Assembly (NCBI RefSeq): GCF_913773635.1
Contig: NZ_CAJYGQ010000002.1
Coordinates: 1-39,319 of the forward strand
Direction: 5' to 3'
Source of the DNA: an uncultured Mucilaginibacter sp.
Lineage (GTDB): Bacteria; Bacteroidota; Bacteroidia; Sphingobacteriales; Sphingobacteriaceae
DNA length: 39,319 bases
Position 1 is the first letter of the stretch; each line of letters opens with the position of its first letter. Below the pieces are notes generated by a model, which ran no database searches, was not told where the DNA came from, and saw only the letters and a list, made by a program, of their open reading frames with translations. Positions 9,094 through 17,308 of this stretch are shown here, piece after piece. The position numbers and the translations under genes are program-made.

Positions 9094-9128
9094 ATCCGAA
9101 ATCGAACATCCGAACTCCGAAATTCAAA
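9094..9128 (+). repeat. 7-base-period tandem repeat of the ATCCGAA type
   Basis: Five adjoining 7-base units: ATCCGAA (9094-9100), ATCGAAC (9101-9107), ATCCGAA (9108-9114), CTCCGAA (9115-9121) and ATTCAAA (9122-9128). The array ends 2 bases before the ATG of the next gene, so it occupies the ribosome-binding region and leader. Confidence 0.6.
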
Positions 9129-9130
9129 GA

Positions 9131-10099
9131 ATGTTTTTTTCCATCATCATACCTTTATACAACCGTCCGCAGGAGATAAAAGAACTGCTGGAAAGCCTCA
9201 CCAAGCAAACGTATTTGCAGTTTGAAGTTTTGGTTATTGAGGATGGCAGTAAAAATGATGCGAAAGACATAGTTGCCGCTTTTGCCAACCGCTTAGATCT
9301 TCATTATTTTTACAAACCTAATGACGGACAGGGTTTTAGTCGTAACTATGGTTTTGAACGTGCCAAAGGCAATTACTTCATCATCTTCGATTCGGATTGC
9401 TTAATACCGCCCGATTATCTCGAAGTGGTTTATCACCGCCTCAGCAATGACTACCTTGACGCCTACGGCGGCCCTGATGATGCACATTCATCTTTCACGG
9501 CTATGCAAAAAGCAATCAGCTACAGCATGACCTCACCCTTCACCACAGGGGGCATTCGTGGAAATAAAAAAGGCATCGGGCAGTTTCACCCACGCAGTTT
9601 TAACATGGGCGTATCTCGTGAGGTTTGGGAAACTGTAGGTGGCTTTATCATAACGCGCCTGGGCGAAGATATTGAGTACAGCATCCGTATACATACCTCG
9701 GGCTTTAAAATTGGGTTAATACCTGAAGCTAAAGTTTACCATAAACGCCGCACCAGCTATTTACAGTTTTACAAGCAATTGCACTTTTTTGGCAGGGCGC
9801 GTATCAACATCTCTAAATTCTTTCCGCAAGAGCTTAAACTTGTGCATTTTTTTCCCGCGGTTTTCACCCTTGGCTTATTATTTACGCTTGTTTTCAACGT
9901 TTTAGGTTGGCGTATTGCCTGGCTAGCTAACTCGGTATTAATAATATTTATTTTGTTGATATTTTTTCACTCGCTGATTAAAAACAAATCATTAAAAGTT
10001 GCATTTTTGAGCATAGGCGCCGCATTCATTCAACTCATAGCTTACGGACTGGGCTTTATGCAGGATTTTTGGAAGCGTATTATTTTAAAACAACCGTAA
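9131..10099 (+). CDS. Family 2 glycosyltransferase with C-terminal membrane segments
   Basis: A second GT-A glycosyltransferase, 322 residues. FFSIIIPLYNRPQEIKELLESL is at the N-terminus, with VIEDGSKNDA near 35-44 and the metal-binding DSD at 87-89. A GEDIEYSIRI segment supplies the acidic catalytic region. Hydrophobic segments near 240-260, 266-284 and 290-312 anchor it in the membrane. The acceptor is unknown. It is not a recent duplicate of the gene before it, as the two differ throughout. The start codon follows immediately on a heptameric repeat array and I see no clear ribosome-binding site. The next gene starts 7 bases after the stop. Confidence 0.85.
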   Translation: MFFSIIIPLYNRPQEIKELLESLTKQTYLQFEVLVIEDGSKNDAKDIVAAFANRLDLHYFYKPNDGQGFSRNYGFERAKGNYFIIFDSDCLIPPDYLEVVYHRLSNDYLDAYGGPDDAHSSFTAMQKAISYSMTSPFTTGGIRGNKKGIGQFHPRSFNMGVSREVWETVGGFIITRLGEDIEYSIRIHTSGFKIGLIPEAKVYHKRRTSYLQFYKQLHFFGRARINISKFFPQELKLVHFFPAVFTLGLLFTLVFNVLGWRIAWLANSVLIIFILLIFFHSLIKNKSLKVAFLSIGAAFIQLIAYGLGFMQDFWKRIILKQP

Positions 10100-10106
10100 A
10101 ACATCT

Positions 10107-10880
10107 ATGTACCACCCTTTTACCATCTCCGATACTATTAAGGCAGCGTGGGATGTTATAAAAAAGAATTACGTTTCGCTCATTGTTTACTCTGTTATTT
10201 CGCTTATATGTTATGAAGTCATTAGCTTTTTAACAGGGTTTATAGTTGTTTATGATAACCAGTACAGCCAGGTAGCCTTTGTTTTTTTCATGATGCTGGT
10301 GCAATCATACCTGGTACTCAGCTTTTACAAACTCATACTTACTTTAATGGATAAGGAGTACTACGAGTTTGAATTCAGTGACATACTTCCATCGTTCCGT
10401 ATGGCTTTATCATTTGTTACCATAGGTGTATTGTATACGGTGTTAATTGCCACCATTATTTTTATTAACCTGCAACTGGGCGATTCAACCTTTGTGCATG
10501 ATGTACTTGATAAGATTGAAATTTTAGGTGTAGCCTATTTACTTGTAAGATCTATTTACTGCCTGTGCTTTATTGTTGATGAGGATTCGGGCCCGTTTGA
10601 ATCATTAAGGCAAAGCTTTTCTATAACAAGGGGTCATTTTTTCAGGCTGCTTGGCTTAATACTTTTGGTAGTAGGGTTTGTTGCTTTGTTGCTTATTATC
10701 ATCAACCTTTTTATAACCAGCTTGTTTGATGTTGATAACGACAGTTACATTTTCAAAATAGCGGCTATTTGCTGGTTTGCCATATCTTTCCCAACCGTAC
10801 AGGTAATGATCATGACATCGTACCGTAAACTGGTATACAGCCACAAAGACATTGATGATGATGTGTCGGAAACTTTATAA
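10107..10880 (+). CDS. Multi-pass membrane protein, unknown function
   Basis: 257 residues with about six transmembrane segments (near 22-48, 55-82, 95-122, 140-158, 175-205 and 213-238) and an acidic C-terminal tail (HKDIDDDVSETL). The pattern loosely recalls YciC/DUF975-type membrane proteins, but I cannot assign a family with confidence. It lies 7 bases after a glycosyltransferase gene and 5 bases before the GH3 gene, so it is almost certainly co-transcribed with both. Confidence 0.7.
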   Translation: MYHPFTISDTIKAAWDVIKKNYVSLIVYSVISLICYEVISFLTGFIVVYDNQYSQVAFVFFMMLVQSYLVLSFYKLILTLMDKEYYEFEFSDILPSFRMALSFVTIGVLYTVLIATIIFINLQLGDSTFVHDVLDKIEILGVAYLLVRSIYCLCFIVDEDSGPFESLRQSFSITRGHFFRLLGLILLVVGFVALLLIIINLFITSLFDVDNDSYIFKIAAICWFAISFPTVQVMIMTSYRKLVYSHKDIDDDVSETL

Positions 10881-10885
10881 GTAAC

Positions 10886-12382
10886 ATGGGGCTAAAATCA
10901 GTATTAAGTAAGTGGTTTGCAGCCTGGGTAAACCGGGATATAAATTACATGAGGCAAAACGGTATTGCCTTACAACAGAAAACCATGCAGCAGCTGATTG
11001 CACAAGCCAAAAATACCGCCTTTGGTAGCGATCATCAATTCCAAAACATAACTACCTACGAAGATTTTAAGCGTAACATACCCGTACGTGATTATGAAGA
11101 CCTTCGCCCCTACATTGACCGTGTTGTTAATGGCGAAGCTAATGTAACGTGGCCGGGCAAACCTGCTTACCTGGCAAAAACGTCGGGTACTACGTCGGGC
11201 GTCAAATATATTCCAATCTCTAAAGAGAGCATGCCTGAACACATCAAGGCTGCTCGTAATGCCTTGCTCAGCTATATACATGAAACCGGCAAAGCCGATT
11301 TTGTAGATGGTAAGATGATATTTTTGCAAGGCAGCCCCATCATGAGTAAAAAACATGGTATTGATGTTGGCCGCTTGTCGGGCATTGTGGCTCATCACGT
11401 ACCCGGCTACCTTCAAAAAAACCGTTTACCCAGTTATGAGGTCAATTGCATTGAAGACTGGGAGCAAAAGGTTGATGCCATAGTTGACGAGACCAATAAC
11501 AAAGATATGCACCTTATATCGGGCATACCGCCTTGGTGCCAAATGTATTTTGACAGGCTATCGGCAAAATCCGGAGGCAAAAAAATAAAGGACATATTCC
11601 CTAACTTTAAGCTTTTTGTTTATGGTGGTGTTAATTACGAACCCTATCGTGCGCGTATTGAGGAAAGCATAGGTTTTGCAATTGATACCATAGAAACTTA
11701 CCCGGCCTCAGAAGGATTCATTGCCTTTCAAGACTCTCAAAAAGACAAAGGGTTACTACTGCTTGTTAACTCAGGTATATTCTATGAGTTCATCCCATCC
11801 GAAGAGTATTTTAACGCTAACCCTACACGTTTAAGCTTAGCCAATGTTGAGCTTAATAAGAATTACGCGCTTATAATGAATACCAGCGCAGGTTTGTGGG
11901 GTTACAGCATAGGCGATACAGTGAAATTCACCTCGCTCAACCCTTACAAAATTGTTGTTACCGGACGCATAAAACATTATATATCGGCCTTTGGCGAACA
12001 CGTAATTGGCGAAGAGGTTGAACACGCATTAATGAGCGTAGCTAAAGAAGAAGGACTTGACGTAGTTGAATTTACAGTTGCGCCACAGGTTACACCTGCC
12101 GAAGGCTTACCTTACCACGAATGGTTTGTTGAGTTTGGCAAAGCCCCCGCTAACATTGAAAACTTTGCTGAAAAAGTAGACGCTGCGCTGCAAAAGAAAA
12201 ATATTTACTACTTCGACCTCATTGAAGGTAACATTTTGCGCCCTTTGGTAGTCAGAAGCCTGAAGCCCGACAGCTTTATTAACTTCATGCGCTCGCAAGG
12301 CAAGCTTGGTGGTCAAAACAAGGTACCGAGGCTCTCAAACGATCGTAAGATTGCTGATGCACTTGCAGCGTATGTTATTTAG
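10886..12382 (+). CDS. GH3 family acyl-acid amido synthetase
   Basis: 498 residues, the usual length for bacterial GH3 proteins. GH3 enzymes are adenylate-forming: they activate a carboxylic acid with ATP and join it to an amino acid (in plants, auxin or jasmonate). The phosphate-binding loop TSGTTSGVKYIPIS is at 99-112. The second nucleotide motif YPASEGFIAFQ is near 272-282. YSIGDTVKF has D344, followed by the VVTGRIKHYISAFGEHV hinge region. All key motifs are present, so it should be active. The bacterial substrate is not known. It is coupled to a membrane protein gene 5 bases upstream. Confidence 0.88.
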   Translation: MGLKSVLSKWFAAWVNRDINYMRQNGIALQQKTMQQLIAQAKNTAFGSDHQFQNITTYEDFKRNIPVRDYEDLRPYIDRVVNGEANVTWPGKPAYLAKTSGTTSGVKYIPISKESMPEHIKAARNALLSYIHETGKADFVDGKMIFLQGSPIMSKKHGIDVGRLSGIVAHHVPGYLQKNRLPSYEVNCIEDWEQKVDAIVDETNNKDMHLISGIPPWCQMYFDRLSAKSGGKKIKDIFPNFKLFVYGGVNYEPYRARIEESIGFAIDTIETYPASEGFIAFQDSQKDKGLLLLVNSGIFYEFIPSEEYFNANPTRLSLANVELNKNYALIMNTSAGLWGYSIGDTVKFTSLNPYKIVVTGRIKHYISAFGEHVIGEEVEHALMSVAKEEGLDVVEFTVAPQVTPAEGLPYHEWFVEFGKAPANIENFAEKVDAALQKKNIYYFDLIEGNILRPLVVRSLKPDSFINFMRSQGKLGGQNKVPRLSNDRKIADALAAYVI

Positions 12383-12494
12383 CCGTATTTTTAAAGTTTT
12401 AACAAACTGTAACTTATAAATGCCGAATGCGTTTGGCAACTTGCGACCGGCATAATTACACGTTGCAGGTTTGCTTAAAATAAGAGTTTAATAA

Positions 12495-13694
12495 ATGTAC
12501 ATCTCTTCTCATAAAGGTATAAAAAATATTGCCATACTGGGTTCTACCGGTAGTATTGGCACGCAAACACTGGAGGTTATAGCCGAAAATCCCGACCGTT
12601 TCAAAGCTCATGTAATTACAGCTAACCGCAATGCCGATTTACTGATCGAGCAATCGCTTAAATTTGAGCCGGCCTACGCCGTTATTTGCGACGAAAGTTT
12701 GTATGCTCAGGTAAAAGAAGCGCTGGCTCATACAAGCGTAAAAGTATTGGCAGGTTATGAAGAGGTTAAACACATAGTAACCTTACCCGAGATTGATATT
12801 GTACTTACTGCCATGGTAGGTTTTTCGGGTTTGGAGCCAACCATAAACGCAGTTAAGGCTGGAAAGCATATAGCTTTAGCTAATAAGGAAACACTTGTAG
12901 TTGCAGGCGAACTCATAACAGATTTAGCTAAACAGCATAACGTTAAACTGCTGCCTGTAGACTCTGAGCATTCCGCCATTTTTCAGTGCCTGGCAGGCGA
13001 GGATCAAAATCCAATTGAAAAAATCATTTTAACTGCTTCGGGTGGTCCGTTTAGGGGTAAAGACAGTGATTTTTTAGCTACCGTTACCCGTCATCAGGCA
13101 TTAAAGCACCCTAACTGGGTAATGGGCGCAAAAATAACTATCGACTCAGCCTCGCTCATGAATAAAGGCCTGGAGGTAATCGAAGCTAAATGGCTTTTTG
13201 ACCTAAGTCTTGAGCAAATCGAGGTAATTGTACATCCGCAATCAATTGTACATTCGCTGGTGCAGTTTGAGGATGGATCAATGAAGGCTCAAATGGGCCT
13301 ACCTGATATGAAACTGCCCATACAATATGCCTTAGGCTATCCTGAACGTATAAAAAACGATTACAAGCGTTTTGACTTTACGGCCTACCCTACCCTTACT
13401 TTCGAAAAACCAGACATGGGTACATTCCGTAATTTAGCTTATGCGTTTGATGCTTTAAAAACCGGTGGCAATATGCCATGTATTGTAAACGCTGCAAACG
13501 AAATTGCTGTTGCCGGTTTTTTACATGATAAAGTTGGCTTTTTAGCCATGAGCGATGTGATTGAGCAATGCATGCATAAAATACCTTCCATCACACATCC
13601 CACTTTGGATGATTATTTGAATACTGATAAAGAAACACGCATCTTAGCGCAAAATTTAATTGAGCAAATGCCGTTAAAGGCATTGACTGTTTAG
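12495..13694 (+). CDS. dxr: 1-deoxy-D-xylulose 5-phosphate reductoisomerase
   Basis: Second enzyme of the non-mevalonate isoprenoid pathway; it uses NADPH to make 2-C-methyl-D-erythritol 4-phosphate. The NADPH-binding motif GSTGSIG is at 16-22. The metal ligands D156 and E158 are in VDSEHSAIFQ. Further motifs are SASLMNKGLEVIEAKWLF, HPQSIVHSLVQFEDGS and the C-terminal NAANEIAVAGFL. Length 399 is typical. rseP starts 16 bases downstream, an arrangement often seen because both serve envelope biogenesis. The 112-base gap upstream holds no clear promoter match. Confidence 0.97.
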   Translation: MYISSHKGIKNIAILGSTGSIGTQTLEVIAENPDRFKAHVITANRNADLLIEQSLKFEPAYAVICDESLYAQVKEALAHTSVKVLAGYEEVKHIVTLPEIDIVLTAMVGFSGLEPTINAVKAGKHIALANKETLVVAGELITDLAKQHNVKLLPVDSEHSAIFQCLAGEDQNPIEKIILTASGGPFRGKDSDFLATVTRHQALKHPNWVMGAKITIDSASLMNKGLEVIEAKWLFDLSLEQIEVIVHPQSIVHSLVQFEDGSMKAQMGLPDMKLPIQYALGYPERIKNDYKRFDFTAYPTLTFEKPDMGTFRNLAYAFDALKTGGNMPCIVNAANEIAVAGFLHDKVGFLAMSDVIEQCMHKIPSITHPTLDDYLNTDKETRILAQNLIEQMPLKALTV

Positions 13695-13710
13695 AACGTA
13701 AAAACAAAGA

Positions 13711-15063
13711 ATGGATATAGTGATTATGGTGGGCCAGCTTATACTGGGCCTATCGATATTGGTAATATTACACGAATTAGGGCATTTTATTGCCGCACGG
13801 GCCTTTGGCATTAAGGTAGAGAAGTTTTACCTGTTTTTTGATGCCTGGAACGTAAGCCTGGTTAAATTTAATTACAAAGGCGTTGAGTATGGCATTGGCT
13901 GGCTTCCGTTAGGCGGCTACGTAAAAATTGCCGGTATGATTGATGAGTCTATGGATACTGATCAAATGGCCGGTCCGCCGCAGCCTTGGGAGTTCCGCTC
14001 AAAACCGGCTTGGCAAAGACTCATTGTTATGCTGGGTGGTATCATTGTTAACATCATTTTAGGCATACTTATTTTTTGGGTACTTACCATAAAATATGGT
14101 GAAACCTATATTCCAAATGATCAGGCAAAATATGGTATAGTTCCGGGTAAAATTGGTAAAGAAATAGGATTAAAGCCAGGCGACAAAATTTTAGCTGTAA
14201 ACGGCCAGAAACTTGAGCGTTTTGAAGACGTTGTTAGCTCAAAAGTGCTTATGGGTAACTCAACGCTTAGCGTTTTACGTGGCACCGAAAGCTTAAGCGT
14301 AAAAGTGCCGGGCAGTATATTAAACGAGGTTTCTGACCTGGGTACTGAAGAATTTATAAGCCGCATTCCACGTACTACCTTTAAAATAGATACGGTTATT
14401 GCAGGCAGCAATGCGCAAAAGGCTGGGATACAAAACGGCGACAGTGTTGTAGCCGTTAATGGTAAGCCTATTAAATTTTTCGACCAACTTACTTCTGAGC
14501 TTCAACAGTTTAAGAACAAAAATGTAGATTTAACTCTCAAACGCAATAATGAAATTGTACCAGTAACTGCCCTAATAAATAAGGATGGCACTTTAGGCTT
14601 TGCTGATGGCCGTTACGGCATACAGGTAAAACGCGACCTGCCACAGGAGAAAACGCTTAATTTTGGCTTCTTTGGTTCTTTACCTGTTGGAGCTTCGAAA
14701 GCCTGGGGCACTTTCAGTGATAATGCCAAAGGCTTAGGTAAAGTGTTTACTGGGCAGGTAAAAGCTAATAAAGCGTTATCAAGCCCCATTGGTATAGCCC
14801 GCTTATTTGGTAGCCATGTTGACTGGTTACGCTTTTGGAGCTTAGTAGGCTTATTATCAATGGCGTTAGCATTGATGAACCTTTTGCCGATTCCGGCCCT
14901 TGATGGCGGACACGCGTTATTCCTCATCATTGAAATGATTAAAGGCAAACCATTAAGTGATAAGTTTTTAGAACGCGCTCAAATTGTGGGATTTGTAATT
15001 TTAATTACCCTCATGGTATTTGTTTTTGGTAACGATATTATAAAAATCATGAACAAGAAATAA
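13711..15063 (+). CDS. rseP: Site-2 intramembrane metalloprotease RseP
   Basis: A 450-residue zinc metalloprotease (M50B) that cleaves anti-sigma factors and signal-peptide remnants within the inner membrane. The catalytic HELGH motif is at 21-25, inside the first transmembrane segment. The second zinc-ligand segment NLLPIPALDGGH is near the C-terminus. Two PDZ domains lie between: one around 140-205 (GLKPGDKILAVNG) and one around 225-295 (AGIQNGDSVVAVNG). The last hydrophobic segment is VGFVILITLMVFVF. It is downstream of dxr and closed by a terminator 20 bases after the stop. Confidence 0.95.
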   Translation: MDIVIMVGQLILGLSILVILHELGHFIAARAFGIKVEKFYLFFDAWNVSLVKFNYKGVEYGIGWLPLGGYVKIAGMIDESMDTDQMAGPPQPWEFRSKPAWQRLIVMLGGIIVNIILGILIFWVLTIKYGETYIPNDQAKYGIVPGKIGKEIGLKPGDKILAVNGQKLERFEDVVSSKVLMGNSTLSVLRGTESLSVKVPGSILNEVSDLGTEEFISRIPRTTFKIDTVIAGSNAQKAGIQNGDSVVAVNGKPIKFFDQLTSELQQFKNKNVDLTLKRNNEIVPVTALINKDGTLGFADGRYGIQVKRDLPQEKTLNFGFFGSLPVGASKAWGTFSDNAKGLGKVFTGQVKANKALSSPIGIARLFGSHVDWLRFWSLVGLLSMALALMNLLPIPALDGGHALFLIIEMIKGKPLSDKFLERAQIVGFVILITLMVFVFGNDIIKIMNKK

Positions 15064-15082
15064 TATTCAGCTTTGTAAAGCT

Positions 15083-15112
15083 AAAGGCTCTCCCTGGCGG
15101 AGAGCCTTTTTT
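15083..15112 (+). terminator. Hairpin terminator after rseP
   Basis: The 11-base arms 15083-15093 and 15099-15109 (AAAGGCTCTCC and its complement) enclose a 5-base loop and run into T6 at 15107-15112. Confidence 0.9.
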
Positions 15113-15119
15113 GTTACTA

Positions 15120-15545
15120 CTTAACTATATCCATTACTCAGATAAATTGCGCCTTCGACAGGTGCTGGTTAACACTCTTTGTAAAAGCTAAATCATATTT
15201 CTGAGCGTTGAAACGCATTGCCATAAGCTTATCCCTAAAACCAAACCGCATGATATACTGCTTGACGTTAACATGCAGCAATGAATGGTGTAGATACGGC
15301 AAAATGGCTTAAAATAAAATCTCTGATGCTAAGATAATAGTATTGATTTTTTGAAACTTGCATCCACCGAAATGACATACAAGTAAATAGCCGATCAAAT
15401 GTGTGTATGTGTGTGTGTGTGTGCGCACTGTTGACGGTTACAGCAATTAGTTGCACATTAAAAGCCGCGTAGGATTAGTGTTATACGCAATTAAAAACCA
15501 GCTAATCGAATTATAAATTGATTATATAACTACCAATGAAACAAA
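15120..15545. other. Non-coding gap with a GT microsatellite and a possible short remnant frame
   Basis: This stretch between two terminators holds no gene I can support. Two things are visible. First, a GT-rich run at 15401-15423 (one TA interruption) leads into GCGC; alternating purine-pyrimidine DNA of this kind can adopt left-handed form. Second, a short minus-strand frame from ATG 15251 to TGA 15138 gives 37 residues of protein-like composition (MRFGFRDKLMAMRFNAQKYD at its start). It could be the worn 3' end of a lost gene; there is no recognisable family. Confidence 0.4.
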
Positions 15546-15572
15546 AAATCCCGGCCAACCTGACCGGGATTT
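15546..15572 (-). terminator. Hairpin terminator after sucD
   Basis: The arms AAATCCCGG (15546-15554) and CCGGGATTT (15564-15572) pair. On the minus strand the hairpin is followed by further T residues. It lies 57 bases past the sucD stop. The core, including the loop, closely matches the terminator at 25303-25338. Confidence 0.85.
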
Positions 15573-15628
15573 GTTATATGGTAAAGCATGAGTTTATGCT
15601 CAAGCTTTAAATTTATTTTAGGTTGAAC

Positions 15629-16507
15629 TTATGCTAATTTAGCAAGTTCTTCTGCCATAGCAGCACCAATTTCAGCAGGCGATTCTACTACACGGATACC
15701 ACACTCTGCCATAATTTTCATTTTTGCAGCTGCAGTATCATCAGCACCACCAACAATTGCACCTGCGTGACCCATACGACGACCCGGAGGCGCAGTTTGG
15801 CCGGCAATAAAGCCAACTACAGGCTTAGTACCATTTTCTTTAATCCAACGGGCTGCTTCAGCTTCCATACCACCACCAATCTCACCAATCATGATGATGC
15901 CGTGAGTGTCAGGATCGTTCATTAATAACTCAACAGCATCTTTGGTTGGAGTACCAATGATTGGATCGCCACCAATACCAATAGCAGTGGTAATACCTAA
16001 ACCGGCTTTAACCACTTGGTCAACAGCTTCGTAAGTTAAAGTTCCTGATTTTGATACAACACCAACGTTACCTTTTTTGAAGATAAAGCCAGGCATGATA
16101 CCAATTTTAGCCTCATCGGCAGTAATAACACCAGGGCAGTTTGGACCGATCAGGCGGGCATCTTTATCTTTAAGATACTCTTTTACCTGAATCATGTCTT
16201 TGGTTGGTATACCTTCAGTAATACAAACAATTACTTTGATACCACCTTCAGCAGCTTCCATAATTGCATCAGCAGCAAAAGCCGGAGGTACAAATATGAT
16301 AGATACATCGGCACCGGTTCTTTCTACTGCATCTTTAACAGTATTGAACACCGGGCGATCAAGATGCTGCTGACCGCCTTTACCCGGCGTAACACCACCA
16401 ACTACCTGGGTTCCGTACTCAATCATTTGTGATGCATGATAGGTACCTTCGTTGCCGGTAAAACCCTGAACAATTACTTTGGAATCTTTATTTACGAGAA
16501 CACTCAT
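15629..16507 (-). CDS. sucD: Succinyl-CoA synthetase (ADP-forming), alpha subunit
   Basis: TCA-cycle enzyme subunit that binds CoA and carries the phosphohistidine during conversion of succinyl-CoA, ADP and phosphate to succinate, CoA and ATP. The CoA-binding Rossmann region begins [22 protein letters not shown] is at 121-128, and the phosphorylated histidine is H247 in [10 protein letters not shown]. The 292-residue length is standard. The beta-subunit gene sucC is not in this window, so the subunits are encoded apart. A good promoter is seen 20-50 bases upstream and a terminator downstream, so it is likely transcribed alone. Confidence 0.98.
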   Translation of the reverse strand: MSVLVNKDSKVIVQGFTGNEGTYHASQMIEYGTQVVGGVTPGKGGQQHLDRPVFNTVKDAVERTGADVSIIFVPPAFAADAIMEAAEGGIKVIVCITEGIPTKDMIQVKEYLKDKDARLIGPNCPGVITADEAKIGIMPGFIFKKGNVGVVSKSGTLTYEAVDQVVKAGLGITTAIGIGGDPIIGTPTKDAVELLMNDPDTHGIIMIGEIGGGMEAEAARWIKENGTKPVVGFIAGQTAPPGRRMGHAGAIVGGADDTAAAKMKIMAECGIRVVESPAEIGAAMAEELAKLA

Positions 16508-16526
16508 GGTTTTAGTTTTTGTACGG

Positions 16527-16556
16527 CAAAGCTATAAAAAAAGAAATAAGAGCCAA
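16527..16556 (-). promoter_or_regulatory. sucD promoter (Bacteroidota type)
   Basis: On the minus strand TTG (16556-16554) is followed after exactly 19 bases by TAGCTTTG (16534-16527), a full match to the Bacteroidota TTG-N19-TAnnTTTG promoter. The expected transcript starts near 16521 with a leader of roughly 14 bases. The -33 element lies inside the 7-base repeat array at 16542-16576. Confidence 0.65.
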
Positions 16557-16576
16557 GAAATGAGCATTAAGAATTG
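16542..16576 (+). repeat. 7-base-period tandem repeat, locus E, over the sucD promoter
   Basis: Five adjoining units on the plus strand: AGAAATA (16542-16548), AGAGCCA (16549-16555), AGAAATG (16556-16562), AGCATTA (16563-16569) and AGAATTG (16570-16576). Each begins AG, and the 7-base spacing is exact. Confidence 0.5.
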
Positions 16577-16670
16577 GTTTTTTTTGGCTTAAAATAAAGC
16601 TTTATTAAAAGCATCCGCCATTTTCGAAGAACCTTAATATCTGCTACCGGTAAATTCAACCGGACACAAA

Positions 16671-17238
16671 TTATTTGTCGGCATCTATTACAAACGCGCC
16701 AGCCTCCTCATACATCTTTTTAAACATGGTATTTGGTTCAACTGTTACAAATACTTCAAGCGTCGGAAAGATAAAGCCTTCCAGCAGGTGCCCACCATGT
16801 ACCATTCCATTACTATCGGCCAGGTTAATATGAGCATGAACAACCGGCTTACCCTGATTCATAGTAATATTGCCAATAAGCGAAGTTATTTCAGCAGGCT
16901 CATCTAAGCTTATTACCTTAAACATTTTTTTACTGTTTTCATACCAGCCTACTTTAGCATGCATGGCATCACCCAAGCCTTTAAAATGGGCTGCAGTAAC
17001 GTTATATTTGCGCAAATTCGGTTAAGCCCGATATAATTTCATCGTTTTTTGCAAACACCAGCACATAGGTTTTAACAGGTCCGTTTTTGCTAAGTAACTT
17101 AACTTTTACGCCGGGCGAACGTCCGGTTTTTGCAGGTGCTGTTGGTGATGCATATTGTTGTGCAAGCACGCTGTGCACATTTGCCAATATAAGCATCAAA
17201 ACTATTGCAATTCCTGATTTTCGCACATTGTTTCTCAT
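16671..17238 (-). pseudogene. Secreted PPC/DUF296-domain protein, split by a frameshift
   Basis: Two overlapping frames together make one protein. The first starts at ATG 17238 with a signal peptide (ending SVLAQQ) and runs through VKTYVLVFAKNDEIISGLTEFAQ to a stop at 17002-17004. The second continues in another frame from about 17013 with KYNVTAAHFKGLGDAM, then HAHINLADSNGMVHGGHLLEG and TLEVFVTVEPN. This is the normal order of a PPC (DUF296) domain, which folds as a trimeric alpha/beta domain. One extra base, or two missing bases, near 17003-17013 would restore a continuous frame of about 188 residues. I cannot tell a sequencing error from a real mutation. The rest of the domain is intact, so any inactivation is recent. 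The function of secreted members is unknown. Confidence 0.75.
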
Positions 17239-17308
17239 GGTGTAATACTTGACTATTACAACCACTCACCGTATACAATGTTTATATGCTAGATTCTAAA
17301 ATACTCAG

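Noticed and set aside
12383..12494. Hairpin after the GH3 gene (TGCCG with CGGCA)
   Set aside because: A five-base stem with a 22-base loop and no T tract does not support a terminator.
15268..15456. Minus-strand open frame of 62 codons in the sucD-rseP gap
   Set aside because: Its composition comes from the GT repeat (His-Thr runs), it has no family motif, and no ribosome-binding site is visible.
17002..17015. Programmed frameshift in the PPC gene
   Set aside because: No slippery heptamer, downstream structure or internal Shine-Dalgarno-like stimulator is evident; mutation or sequence error is simpler.
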